64,000 bases of DNA from an uncultured bacterium (GTDB lineage Bacteria > Verrucomicrobiota > Kiritimatiellia > PWTM01). The DNA lies in assembly GCA_937139365.1 (NCBI GenBank), contig CAKZPT010000108.1, forward strand, positions 1 to 64,000, read 5' to 3'. The notes below the pieces were generated by a model. The model saw only the letters and a program-made list of their open reading frames with translations, did not search any database and had not been told where the DNA came from. Made by a program: the position numbers and the translations under genes. Below are positions 10,916-20,553 of this stretch, piece by piece. Numbering within the stretch: position 1 is the first letter of the stretch; each line of letters opens with the position of its first letter.

Positions 10916-11844
10916 AATGCCGATCCGGAAAAGTCGTAGGGTGGGCGCCCATTTCACGGGCGGGGAGCACCACGGGCCCGCGGCAGGCGGTCCGGGCGTG
11001 GGCATGGAGGCGGGCTGTCGCCGCCCAGGCTGCAGACTCGGGTTTGCCGTGTCTTAACGAGGCGGACGTCGTCGTTGTGGGCGGCGGCGTGGGCGCCGTG
11101 GCGGCCGCCGCCGGCGCACGCGCGGTGCGATTCACATCGCTCAACTACCTCGGCAAGAACATCGCCGAGCGTCTGCTGCTGTGGCCTAGACCGCCCGTTC
11201 CCTCCGACCTGCCGCTGGTGGCGCGTCGGTCCCACGATCCCGCCGCCCCCGCCAGTGGATTCCTGCCCTTCCGCTATTCCGCCGACCGCCCCGCCAATTC
11301 GCGCCATCCCGGCACCTCTCCTCCATCGCGCCTCGCCGACCGCCTCCCGGCCGGCGACCCGCTGCGCAAGAGCGTGCAGTACGACGACGACGTGATTCTC
11401 GCCCTGGACCTCGGCGCCGTCCATCGCGTGCGCGAGGTGATCGTCACGGTGTTCTGCCGACCCGGCGACTTCGAGCTCGGAGCCGCCGAACTTTCGGTCA
11501 GCGACGACCGCCGCCGCTGGCGAGACATCCCCGCCGACGGGCCGTCAGACGGACGCACCCTCGTCGCGTTCGTTCCCGACGGGCCGTTCCGACATGCGCT
11601 GCTGACCCTTCGCCAGGCATCCGGCGCGCGGCGCCTGCTGGCGGGGCGGGTGATGGTGCTCGCCGGCCCGCCGTTGATCGCGGAGGCCGCTCGGCGCGTC
11701 CAGGAACGCGATGTGCCGACGGCTGACGGATCCGAGGTGCGCAATCCCGTAGAGCGGCTGGCCCGGGTGCTGGGACGTCGCGGCGACCCGCCCGCCGGCC
11801 GGCCGACCCTTACCCCGGACGGCGGAGAGGAGGTGGCGCGGTGA
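10912..11844 (+). CDS. FAD-dependent oxidoreductase/discoidin-like protein with abbreviated Rossmann motif
   Basis: [42 protein letters not shown] then [45 protein letters not shown]; overlaps moxR stop and DUF58 start by about 4 nt. Confidence 0.55.
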   Translation: MKCRSGKVVGWAPISRAGSTTGPRQAVRAWAWRRAVAAQAADSGLPCLNEADVVVVGGGVGAVAAAAGARAVRFTSLNYLGKNIAERLLLWPRPPVPSDLPLVARRSHDPAAPASGFLPFRYSADRPANSRHPGTSPPSRLADRLPAGDPLRKSVQYDDDVILALDLGAVHRVREVIVTVFCRPGDFELGAAELSVSDDRRRWRDIPADGPSDGRTLVAFVPDGPFRHALLTLRQASGARRLLAGRVMVLAGPPLIAEAARRVQERDVPTADGSEVRNPVERLARVLGRRGDPPAGRPTLTPDGGEEVAR

Positions 11845-13184
11845 TCGTCCCCTCCGAACGACTGGTGCGATGGGTGGCGGCCGCGGGACTTCCGCTGTCG
11901 CTGATCGCCGCGTTGCGGCCCGACTGGTCGTCCGCCCTGGTGATCTTGGCTGTGCTCGGAGGTCTGGCGGTTCTGGTGGACGCGCTGCGGTGTCGCGCAG
12001 CGCTGAACGAGGTCTCCATGGAGGCGCCGCCGCTGATCCGGCTGATCCAGGGGCAGACGGCGACGATCGCGATCCCTTGGCGGGCTCCGCCGGGACGTGC
12101 GCCGCGCACGGTGGCGCTGGCCTGGCCCGCCGGCGCGGGGGCGGCGTCGCACCTGGCCGCGGCCCACCGCCAGCCAGGCATCGGAGCCGGCACGGCCGAA
12201 TGGACCCTCCGCCCGCCGCGTCGCGGGCGATTGCACATGACGGCGGGAGCATTGTCTGCCTCCTCGCCGTGGGGCCTGTGGGAAAGCCGGCGCCGCGTTG
12301 CCCTCGCGACGGAGATCCACGTGTTGCCCAACCTGCGCGAGGAGCGGCGGCGGATGACGTCGAGGTTTCTGGCTCGCGGCCGAACGGGCCTGCGTCTGCG
12401 CCGCCAGGTCGGCAAGGGGCGGGAGTTCGAAAAACTGCGCGAGTACGTGGCGGGGGACAGCTACGAGGACATCCACTGGAAGGCCAGCGCCCGGCGGCGG
12501 CACCCGGTAACCAAGGTCTTTCAGGTCGAACGCACCCAGGAGATCTACGTTGCGATCGACGCCTCCCGCCTCAGCGCCCGCCCTGCGCCAGCCGCGCGCG
12601 CGGATGGCGGTCCGCCGCCGACCTGCCTCGACCGCATGGTGACCGCAGCGCTGTTGCTGCTGGCCGCCGCCCGCGAGCAGGGGGATCGCTTCGGCCTGAT
12701 CGTCTTCGACCGCCGCATCCGCCGTTTTCTGCCCGCGGGCCACGGCGCCGCGCACATCGATCGCTGTCGCCAGGCGCTGTTCGACGTGTCCGCGGAACCC
12801 GTGTCGCCCGATCCGTTCGAACTGTTCGTGTTTCTCCGGTCGAGGTTGCGCAAGCGCGTGCTGGCGGTGGTCCTCGCCTGCCTCGACGACGCCGCGGCGG
12901 CGCAGGCGTTCCGGGAAGGTGCCCCGTGGGTCGTCCGCCACCATCTGCTGATGGCCTTCACGTTGAGGTCGGCCGACACGCGGCCGCTGATGTCGGGTCC
13001 GCCTCCGGCGACGCTCGACGACCTCTACCGTGACCTCGAGGCCCACGACCGGTGGCGCCGCCTCGAGGAGCTGCGCTGGGCCCTCGGCCACCTCGGCGTG
13101 CGCATGGAGGCGCCCGACGACGAGCGCTGGACGGCCGAGATCGTATCTCGCTACATCGAGACGAAGGAGCGCCAGTTGTTGTGA
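11841..13184 (+). CDS. DUF58 domain-containing protein
   Basis: RQVGKGREFEKLREYVAGDSYEDIHWKASARRRHPVTKVFQVERTQEIYVAIDASRL, the DUF58 hallmark. Confidence 0.95.
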   Translation: MIVPSERLVRWVAAAGLPLSLIAALRPDWSSALVILAVLGGLAVLVDALRCRAALNEVSMEAPPLIRLIQGQTATIAIPWRAPPGRAPRTVALAWPAGAGAASHLAAAHRQPGIGAGTAEWTLRPPRRGRLHMTAGALSASSPWGLWESRRRVALATEIHVLPNLREERRRMTSRFLARGRTGLRLRRQVGKGREFEKLREYVAGDSYEDIHWKASARRRHPVTKVFQVERTQEIYVAIDASRLSARPAPAARADGGPPPTCLDRMVTAALLLLAAAREQGDRFGLIVFDRRIRRFLPAGHGAAHIDRCRQALFDVSAEPVSPDPFELFVFLRSRLRKRVLAVVLACLDDAAAAQAFREGAPWVVRHHLLMAFTLRSADTRPLMSGPPPATLDDLYRDLEAHDRWRRLEELRWALGHLGVRMEAPDDERWTAEIVSRYIETKERQLL

Positions 13185-14194
13185 TCGTGGACCTCCGCCG
13201 GTTTCTCGAGCGGCGCCGCCCCCTGTGGGAGGAACTTGACCGCCGCCTGCGCGCCGTCGAGGCCGATCCCTTTGCGCGGATCGGACTGGACGACATCCGG
13301 CGCCTCCATGACCTTTACGAACAGGTCGCCGCCGATCTGGCCGACGCGCGCGAGCTGGCGGTCCGGACGGAGGTTCGTGACCACCTCGAGGCGCTCGTAG
13401 CGAGGGCGTACGCGTTGGTGTATGCGCTCGAGGAGACACCGGCCCGATTCCGTCCGCTGCGGTGGCTAGCCGCCGAGCTGCCGCAGGCGGTCCGGCGGCG
13501 CGCCCGGGCCGGCGTCACGGCCGCCGCGGCGTTTGGCGCGGGCGTGCTGTTGGGAGGAGCCGCGCTGCTGGCGGATCCCTCCGCGCGCAGCCATCTCATG
13601 CCGTTCGACCACCTGCAGCTCCACCCCGCCGAGCGCGTGCTGGCGGAGGAGCGGCAGATGCGCGCCGGCGGCGACCTAGCGGGAGAACAAGCGGGCAGCT
13701 TCGCGGCGATGCTGCTGGTCAACAATGTCCGTGTCTCGCTCCTGGCGGCGGCGCTGGGTATGACGTTCGGGGCCGGTACACTGGCGCTCCTTCTGTACAA
13801 CGGGGTGGTGCTGGGTGCAGTGTGCGTGGATTTCGTCGTAGCCGGCCAGACGGCCTTCCTTGCCGGCTGGCTGCTGCCCCACGGCTCGGTCGAAATCCCG
13901 GCGATCCTGCTAGGCGGTCAGGCCGGGCTGGTGCTGGCCTCGGCCCTGTTGGGCGACGGGGACCGGCGGCGCCGGGTCGACCGTCTGGCCGCGGCCGGAC
14001 CGGACATCCTGTCCCTGCTGGGCGGGGCGGCCGTGCTGCTGGTCTGGGCGGCGGGGCTCGAGGCGTTTCTTTCCCAGTACCACGAGCCGATCCTGCCTTA
14101 CGGACTGAAGATCGCCATCGGCCTGATGCAAACGGCCGGCCTGGCGGCCTGGCTGGCTTTCGGTGGCCGCTGGGCGGGGAGGCCCGCGCCGTGA
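13181..14194 (+). CDS. SpoIIM (stage II sporulation protein M)-like membrane protein
   Basis: FAAMLLVNNVRVSLLAAALGMTFGAGTLALLLYNGVVLGAVC and LLPHGSVEIPAILLGGQAGLVLASALL; GTG 13181. Confidence 0.9.
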   Translation: MIVDLRRFLERRRPLWEELDRRLRAVEADPFARIGLDDIRRLHDLYEQVAADLADARELAVRTEVRDHLEALVARAYALVYALEETPARFRPLRWLAAELPQAVRRRARAGVTAAAAFGAGVLLGGAALLADPSARSHLMPFDHLQLHPAERVLAEERQMRAGGDLAGEQAGSFAAMLLVNNVRVSLLAAALGMTFGAGTLALLLYNGVVLGAVCVDFVVAGQTAFLAGWLLPHGSVEIPAILLGGQAGLVLASALLGDGDRRRRVDRLAAAGPDILSLLGGAAVLLVWAAGLEAFLSQYHEPILPYGLKIAIGLMQTAGLAAWLAFGGRWAGRPAP

Positions 14195-14955
14195 TTCACG
14201 ACGGCCGGTGGCTGGAGGTTGAGACGCCCGAGGGGGTGGTGTTTTCGCTACCGCTGGCCGGCCCCGTCGCAAGGTTTCTCGCCTGGCAGATCGACCTGGC
14301 GGCCATCGCGGCCGTTGCAACCGCGATCGCCTACCTGACGCGATGGGCGTGGGACCTTCTGCCCGACACCGTGGCCGCGGTGAACTACGTGGCGATCTTC
14401 GTCGTCGCCGCCGGGTACCACATGCTGCTCGAATGGCGTTGGCGCGGCGCGACGATCGGCAAGCGCGCCCTGCGCCTGCGCGTGGTCGACCGGCGCGGCC
14501 TGCGGCTGTCGCCGGTGCAAGTGGTCCTGCGCAACCTGTTGCGGCCGGTGGATCAGCTCCCTCTTTTCAACCTCGTCGGCGGCGTGGCGATGGGCCTGAG
14601 CCGGCACGCGCAACGGCTCGGCGATCTCGGCGCCAACACGGTGGTCGTCCGGGTCGCCCCCGTTCCCTTGCCGCCCGTCGAGCACTTGACGCCGCCCCGC
14701 TACAACAGCCTGCGCGACCGGCCGCATATCGAGGCCCGGCTTCGGCGTGCGGTGCCGCCGGCCGCCGCGGTGCTCGCCGTGCGCGCCCTGCTGCGGCGCG
14801 ACGAAATGGACGCCGCCGCACGCGTCGAACTCTTCCGCGAGATGGCCGCCGCGCTGCGCCAGTGGGGAGCGCTGCCGCCCGAGCTCACCGCCGGCCGGTC
14901 GGACGAACAGATCGTCCGCAACGTCGTGGACTCGTATTTCCGCGCGCCCTCGTGA
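14191..14955 (+). CDS. RDD family membrane protein
   Basis: FLAWQIDLAAIAAVATAIAYL... GATIGKRALRLRVVDRRGLRLSPVQVVLRNLLRPVDQLP. Confidence 0.9.
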   Translation: MIHDGRWLEVETPEGVVFSLPLAGPVARFLAWQIDLAAIAAVATAIAYLTRWAWDLLPDTVAAVNYVAIFVVAAGYHMLLEWRWRGATIGKRALRLRVVDRRGLRLSPVQVVLRNLLRPVDQLPLFNLVGGVAMGLSRHAQRLGDLGANTVVVRVAPVPLPPVEHLTPPRYNSLRDRPHIEARLRRAVPPAAAVLAVRALLRRDEMDAAARVELFREMAAALRQWGALPPELTAGRSDEQIVRNVVDSYFRAPS

Positions 14956-15113
14956 CGCCACGAGCGGCCGCTCCGCGGGGGCGCGGGCCATGTTGCCTTA
15001 AACCGCCGCCCGGACGGAACCGCGCCACCCCCGATTCAGGAGCGGTTGGATATAAGCTCGGCGCCCCCTAACCTCGGATCGGCGGGTTCCGGCCCAACGG
15101 GGCAGAGAGAACG

Positions 15114-15824
15114 ATGTCGGACATCGCGCGGCGATTGCTGGACTGGTTGTTTCCCCGCTTTTGCGGCGGTTGCGGTCGGCTGGCGGAGGAGGGGCACCTG
15201 TGCTGGGACTGTCGCGCCGCGCTACCGTACCTCCGGCCGCCGTATTGCGAGTGCTGCGGGGACCCTGTCGGCGGGAGGGTCGGGCCGTCCTTTGTCTGCG
15301 CGTTGTGCGCCGAGCGTTCCGTGACGTTCGCGCGGGCGAGGTCCGTGGTGCGGTACGATGGACCTGCCAGGCGGGCGATCCGGGAGCTGAAGTATCGTGG
15401 CGCGCTTTGGCTGGCGTCGGACTTGGCCGAACTGCTGGAGTCCGGCGTGCGCGCCCACTATCCCGATCTGCTAGACTTTGATGTCGTCACCTGGGTGCCG
15501 CTGCATCCGCTGCGGTACTGGCGGCGCGGTTTTAACCAGTCGGCGGAGCTGGCCCGAGAGCTGGCGCGCCGGCTGGGCCGCCCGGCGGTGGCGCTGGCGC
15601 GACGCGTCCGGCCGACGCCGTCGCAGACGGCGTTGACCATCCCACAGCGCGCTGCTAACGTGCGACACGCCTTCCGGGCGGCGGTCAACGCTCGTTGGCG
15701 GGGTGCCCGCGCCTTGCTGGTGGACGACGTGATGACGACGGGCGCCACCGTGCACGCTTGCGCGGGCGCGCTGCTGGATGGCGGCCTGGCCAGCGTGGAC
15801 GTGATCACGGTGGCGCGAGGATAG
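15114..15824 (+). CDS. comF: ComF family phosphoribosyltransferase-like protein
   Basis: CGGCGRL..CWDC zinc ribbon; RRGFNQSAELARELA; ALLVDDVMTTGATVHACAGAL; ends in TAG. Confidence 0.92.
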   Translation: MSDIARRLLDWLFPRFCGGCGRLAEEGHLCWDCRAALPYLRPPYCECCGDPVGGRVGPSFVCALCAERSVTFARARSVVRYDGPARRAIRELKYRGALWLASDLAELLESGVRAHYPDLLDFDVVTWVPLHPLRYWRRGFNQSAELARELARRLGRPAVALARRVRPTPSQTALTIPQRAANVRHAFRAAVNARWRGARALLVDDVMTTGATVHACAGALLDGGLASVDVITVARG

Positions 15825-15859
15825 CCGCGGACGTCTGGGGCGCCGGCCGGAGGTTCGGC

Positions 15860-16717
15860 ATGGCACTGTTCGGCAGAAAGACCAAGTACACGAGCGTCAA
15901 GGTCCGAAAGCGGGACATCCCCGACGGCCTGTGGGTGAAGTGCCCGGGCTGCGGGGAGATCGCCTACAAGAACGCGCTGGCCGAGTCGCTGGGCGTCTGC
16001 CCCCGCTGCCAGCACCACTTCCCGATGGACCGGCGCGAGCGCATCGCGTTGCTCGCCGAACCCGGTTCCTGGGAGGAATGGGATGCGCGGCTGTGCAGCG
16101 CCGATCCTCTCAACTTCACCGGCGCGGCGTCGTACCGCGACAAACTCGAAGAGAACATCCGCAAGACCGGCCACCTCGACGCCGTCTCCTGCGGCGCCGC
16201 CCGGATCGGCCCTCACCGGGTCGCGCTGGGCGTGATGGACTTTTCGTTCCTCGGGGCCAGCATGGGTTCGGTCGTCGGGGAGAAGATCACCCGGCTGATC
16301 GAGCGCGCGATCGAGGAGCGCCGGTCGGTCGTCATTGTCTGCACCTCCGGGGGGGCGCGCATGTACGAGGGCATGCTCAGCCTGATGCAGATGGCCAAAA
16401 CCAGCGCCGCCTGCGGCCGTCTGGCGGCCGCAGGTCTGCCCTACATCGCGGCGCTCACCAACCCCACCACGGCCGGCGTCATGGCCAGCTATGCGACACT
16501 GGGCGATGTGATCCTGGCCGAGCCTGGCGCCCTGATCGGTTTCGCCGGGCCGCGGGTCATTCGAGAGACGACCCAGCAGGAGCTCCCGCCAGGATTCCAG
16601 ACCTCGGAGTTCCTTCTGGAGCATGGACTACTCGACATGGTCGTGCACCGCCGCGACCTCAAGGCGTCAATCCAAAAGTTGCTCGACTACATGGCACCGT
16701 CGCCCGTGGCGGGCTGA
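15860..16717 (+). CDS. accD: acetyl-CoA carboxylase carboxyltransferase subunit beta
   Basis: WVKCPGCGEIAYKNALAESLGVCPRCQHHF; GGARMYEGMLSLMQMAKTSAA; GFAGPRVIRETTQQELPPGFQTSEFLLEHGLLDMVV. Confidence 0.97.
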   Translation: MALFGRKTKYTSVKVRKRDIPDGLWVKCPGCGEIAYKNALAESLGVCPRCQHHFPMDRRERIALLAEPGSWEEWDARLCSADPLNFTGAASYRDKLEENIRKTGHLDAVSCGAARIGPHRVALGVMDFSFLGASMGSVVGEKITRLIERAIEERRSVVIVCTSGGARMYEGMLSLMQMAKTSAACGRLAAAGLPYIAALTNPTTAGVMASYATLGDVILAEPGALIGFAGPRVIRETTQQELPPGFQTSEFLLEHGLLDMVVHRRDLKASIQKLLDYMAPSPVAG

Positions 16718-16742
16718 CCGCCTCTCACCGGCCCTGCCCACC

Positions 16743-18065
16743 GTGAGTCCCGCTCTGCCCATCGACCCGGCCCTTGCCCGCCTCTATGCGCGCACGGCCC
16801 ATGGCATCCGGCCCGGTCCCGACCGCGTCGCCGCGCTGCTCAATCGGCTCGGCCGACCGCAGGCCGCCTACCACGTGATCCACGTGGCCGGCACCAACGG
16901 AAAGGGATCGGTCTGCGCCATGGTCGAGTCCATCCTGCGCGCCGCCGGCGTCCGCACCGGCCTGTACACCTCCCCTCACCTGGTCCGGTTCCACGAGCGA
17001 ATCCGCGTCGCCGGCCGGCCGGTCGGCGATGTCGACGTGGCCCGCGAGCTGGTCGTCCTCGAACGGGAGGCCGCCGCGCTCGGCGAACCGTCGGGCGCCG
17101 AGTTGACGTTCTTCGAAATGGCGACCGCATTGGCGTTCGCGCATTTCCGCGCCGCCGGTGTCGAAACGGCCGTCGTCGAAACCGGGATGGGAGGGCGGCT
17201 CGATGCAACGTCCGCCGCCTATCCCGTCGTCGCCGTCATCACGGACATTGACCTCGACCACGTCGAACACCTCGGCCGAACGCGGGAGGCGATCGCCCGC
17301 GAGAAGGCCGGCATCGTGAAACCCGGCTCGACGCTGGTGCACGGCGACCTTCCAATGGAGGTCGCCGGCGTACTCGCCGCGGCCGCCCGGGAAACAGGGG
17401 CGCCGCGCCGCGTCGCGCCGCCGGGGGGGCGTGTATGGAGAACGGCCGCTGGCCTATGGGGTCAGGATCTTCGCCTCCGCTGGGGCGGCGACGAACGCGC
17501 GGTGCGCCTGCCGCTGCCGGGCCCCCATCAGCTCCGCAACGTCGAGTTGGCGCTGGAGGCGGTGTCCGCCTGGGCCGACCGCTGCGGCCGATCCGTGCCG
17601 GCGGACGCCGTCGCGCGCGGCTTGGAGACCGTCGAATGGCCGGCGCGCCTCCAACTCCTCGAGGACGATCCGCCCACGCTGCTCGACGGTGCGCATAACC
17701 CCCACGCCGCGGCGGCGCTGGCGGCCGCGCTCCAGGATCTCGCGGCGCCGGCGGGGATCGCGCTGGTGGTGGGCATGATGTCGGACAAGGACCACGCCGG
17801 CTTTTTCTCCGCGCTGGCGGGCGGCACTGGCCGCGCATGGACCGTCCCCATCGCCACGCCGCGCGCCGCATCGGCGGCGGAACTTTGCGACCGGGCCCGC
17901 GCCGCCGGCTTGGACGCCACGCCGGCCGGCTCGATCGAAGCGGCGATCGCGGAGGCGCGCGCATGGGCCCGCGCCCGCGGCACATGGACCGTCGTCACGG
18001 GTTCGCTGTACCTCGCCGGCGAGGTCCTCGCCGCGCGCGGCGGAGAACGGCTGTTCGGGGCATGA
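16743..18065 (+). CDS. folC: bifunctional folylpolyglutamate synthase/dihydrofolate synthase
   Basis: VAGTNGKGSVCAMVESILRAAGVRTGLYTSPHLVRFHERIR; LLDGAHNPHAAAAL. Confidence 0.95.
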   Translation: MSPALPIDPALARLYARTAHGIRPGPDRVAALLNRLGRPQAAYHVIHVAGTNGKGSVCAMVESILRAAGVRTGLYTSPHLVRFHERIRVAGRPVGDVDVARELVVLEREAAALGEPSGAELTFFEMATALAFAHFRAAGVETAVVETGMGGRLDATSAAYPVVAVITDIDLDHVEHLGRTREAIAREKAGIVKPGSTLVHGDLPMEVAGVLAAAARETGAPRRVAPPGGRVWRTAAGLWGQDLRLRWGGDERAVRLPLPGPHQLRNVELALEAVSAWADRCGRSVPADAVARGLETVEWPARLQLLEDDPPTLLDGAHNPHAAAALAAALQDLAAPAGIALVVGMMSDKDHAGFFSALAGGTGRAWTVPIATPRAASAAELCDRARAAGLDATPAGSIEAAIAEARAWARARGTWTVVTGSLYLAGEVLAARGGERLFGA

Positions 18066-19171
18066 GCCTCCGGGTGCACATCGCCTGCGGCGGGACCGGC
18101 GGACACATCTTCCCCGGGCTGGCGACGGCCGAGGTATTGGTCGAGCGGGGCCACGAGGTGACGCTCTGGCTGGCCGGCAAGGACGTCGAAGCCGCCGCGA
18201 CGGCCGGCTGGCGGGGGCCGGTGATGACCGTTGCCGCGGAGGGCTATCCATCCGGGTGGCTTGGCTGGAAGAGCGTCCGGTCGTCCTGGCTGCTGCTGCG
18301 GGCGATCTGGCGATGTCGCGGATACCTGCGCGCCCGCCCGCCGAACGCCATGCTGGCGATGGGCAGTTATGCGTGCGTCGGCCCGTCGTGGGCCGCCCGC
18401 GGGCTTGGGGTGCCGCTGGTCATCCACGAGGCGAACGTGATCCCCGGCCGGGCGATCGCATGGCTAGCGCGCAGGGCCAACGTGGTCGCGGCGTCGTTCG
18501 AGGAGACCCGCTTTCATCTCCGGCGGGTGGACCTCCACGTCACCGGCATGCCGCTGCGCCGGGAGATCGTTAACCGCGCCGCCGCGGCCGCCGCCACGCC
18601 GGCCCGGAATGGCCGCTTCACCGTCCTCGTCACCGGCGGCAGCCGCGGCGCCCACCGCCTGAACGAGACGATGGTCGAGGCGGTCCGCCAGCTCCGAGCC
18701 GCAGCCCGCAGACTGCGCATCCTTCACCTGACCGGCCCGGCCGACGAGGCGTTTGTGCGCGCCGCCTACGACTCCCTCGGCGTGGAGCACGATGCCCGGG
18801 CGTTCACGCTGGACATCCACGACTGGTACGCGCGCGCGGACCTCGCCATCTGCCGCGCCGGAGCGGCGACTTGCGCGGAACTGGCCCTGTTCGCCGTGCC
18901 CGCGCTGCTAGTCCCCTATCCCCACGCCGTCCGCAACCATCAACTGGCCAATGCCCGCGCCCTTGCGCGCCACGGCGGCGCCGACGTCGTCGAGGAACGG
19001 GACCTCGACTGCGGATGGTTGGCCGAGTACCTCGCCGGTATGGCCGCCGCGCCTGACCGCCGCGAACGAATGCGCGCGGCGCTCCGGCGCGACGCGCGGG
19101 CGGACGCGGCCGAACGTCTGGCCGACCTGGTCGAAAAGGCCGCCCGCCATGGACGCGCAAGGGATGGATGA
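18062..19171 (+). CDS. murG: UDP-N-acetylglucosamine--N-acetylmuramyl-(pentapeptide) pyrophosphoryl-undecaprenol GlcNAc transferase
   Basis: ACGGTGGHIFPGLATAEVL; HEANVIPGRAIAWLARRANVV; CRAGAATCAELALFAVPALLVPYPHAVRNHQLANA. Confidence 0.96.
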   Translation: MSLRVHIACGGTGGHIFPGLATAEVLVERGHEVTLWLAGKDVEAAATAGWRGPVMTVAAEGYPSGWLGWKSVRSSWLLLRAIWRCRGYLRARPPNAMLAMGSYACVGPSWAARGLGVPLVIHEANVIPGRAIAWLARRANVVAASFEETRFHLRRVDLHVTGMPLRREIVNRAAAAAATPARNGRFTVLVTGGSRGAHRLNETMVEAVRQLRAAARRLRILHLTGPADEAFVRAAYDSLGVEHDARAFTLDIHDWYARADLAICRAGAATCAELALFAVPALLVPYPHAVRNHQLANARALARHGGADVVEERDLDCGWLAEYLAGMAAAPDRRERMRAALRRDARADAAERLADLVEKAARHGRARDG

Positions 19172-20546
19172 GGCACGGCGCTGCCTTGCCCGTGGAGGGC
19201 ACGTCCATCTGATGGGCGTCGGCGGCGTCGGCGTCGCCGGTCTGGCGCATCTGTTGATCGGCCGCGGTTGTCGCGTTTCCGGCTGCGACCTTGAACTCAA
19301 TCGCTGTGCGCAATCGGTGGCGGCGGCCGGCGGCCGCATCCTCGCCGGACACGACCCCTCCCACCTCGTTCCTCCGCCCGACTGGCTGATCTGCTCCGCC
19401 GCCGTGCCCGCGGACCATCCGGAGGCGGCGGCGGCGCGGGCGGCTGGCATTCCCGTCAGCCGTCGCGGCGAGGCGCTGGCCGCGTTTTCCGCCGAAACGC
19501 CCTGTGTGGCGGTCTGCGGCACCCACGGCAAGACGACGACCACGGCGATGCTGGTCCAGATGTTTCGGCATGCGGGACTGGATCCATCTTTTGCGATCGG
19601 CGCGGAGGTGGACGCTCTCGGCGGTGTCGCCGCCGTCGGCGCGTCGCCGTGGCTGGTGGTCGAGGCCGACGAAAGCGACGGCACGCTGGCCCTGTACACG
19701 CCGGAGGTCGCGGTGGTCACCAACGTGGACCTCGATCACCTGGAGCACTTCCGCGACCTGGCGGAGTTCCATGGAGTCTTTGAGACGCTGGTGCGGCGAG
19801 CTCGCAGGGTCGTGTGCTACGGTCGCGACGATCCGGCCGCCACCCGCATTGCCGGTGGCGCGGGCCACGCGATCGGGTTCGGGCTCGACCGTCCGGCCGA
19901 CGTGCGCGGACTCCGCCGACGGCCGGAGGGCATCGGCCAGACGTTCGAGGTGGAGCTGTTCGGCCGGCCGATCGGCCGCGTGCGGCTGCCCGCGCCGGGG
20001 GCACACAACGCCCGGAACGCGCTTGGCGCACTTGCCGCAGCGGTCGCCTGCGGTCTGGATCCGGCGACCGCGATGGCGGCCCTCGAGGGATTCCGGGCGG
20101 CGCGGCGGCGGCTCGAGATTCGGGTGCAGCGGCCCGACCTGCGCGTCGTGTCGGACTACGCGCACCATCCCGCGGAGATCCGCGCGCTGCTCGACGCGGT
20201 CCGGGAGGGGCTGGCGCCCTCCGGCTTGTGGATGGCGTTTCAGCCGCACCGCTACACACGGACGCGGGCGCTGTTGCGGGAGTTCCCGCCTGCGTTCCAG
20301 GGCGTGGAACGACTATGGCTGGCGCCGGTGTACGCGGCCAGCGAACCCCCGTTGCCCGGCGGATCATCGAAGGATCTGCTGGAGGAGTTCCACCGCCAGG
20401 GCCACCGCGGAGTACGTCTGGCGGCGGACCTCGAGGATCTTTGGGTGCGGCTCCTCGAGGAACGGCGTCCAGGGGACCTGATCTTGCTGGTCGGCGCGGG
20501 AGACATCGACCGGCTGGCCGACCGCGCCGCCGCCGAATGGGGGTGA
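19149..20546 (+). CDS. murC: UDP-N-acetylmuramate--L-alanine ligase
   Basis: HLMGVGGVGVAGLAHLLIGRGCRVSGCD; CGTHGKTTTTAMLVQ; EADESDGTL; DYAHHPAEIRALLDAVR. Confidence 0.96.
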   Translation: MDAQGMDEARRCLARGGHVHLMGVGGVGVAGLAHLLIGRGCRVSGCDLELNRCAQSVAAAGGRILAGHDPSHLVPPPDWLICSAAVPADHPEAAAARAAGIPVSRRGEALAAFSAETPCVAVCGTHGKTTTTAMLVQMFRHAGLDPSFAIGAEVDALGGVAAVGASPWLVVEADESDGTLALYTPEVAVVTNVDLDHLEHFRDLAEFHGVFETLVRRARRVVCYGRDDPAATRIAGGAGHAIGFGLDRPADVRGLRRRPEGIGQTFEVELFGRPIGRVRLPAPGAHNARNALGALAAAVACGLDPATAMAALEGFRAARRRLEIRVQRPDLRVVSDYAHHPAEIRALLDAVREGLAPSGLWMAFQPHRYTRTRALLREFPPAFQGVERLWLAPVYAASEPPLPGGSSKDLLEEFHRQGHRGVRLAADLEDLWVRLLEERRPGDLILLVGAGDIDRLADRAAAEWG

Positions 20547-20553
20547 CCGATGC

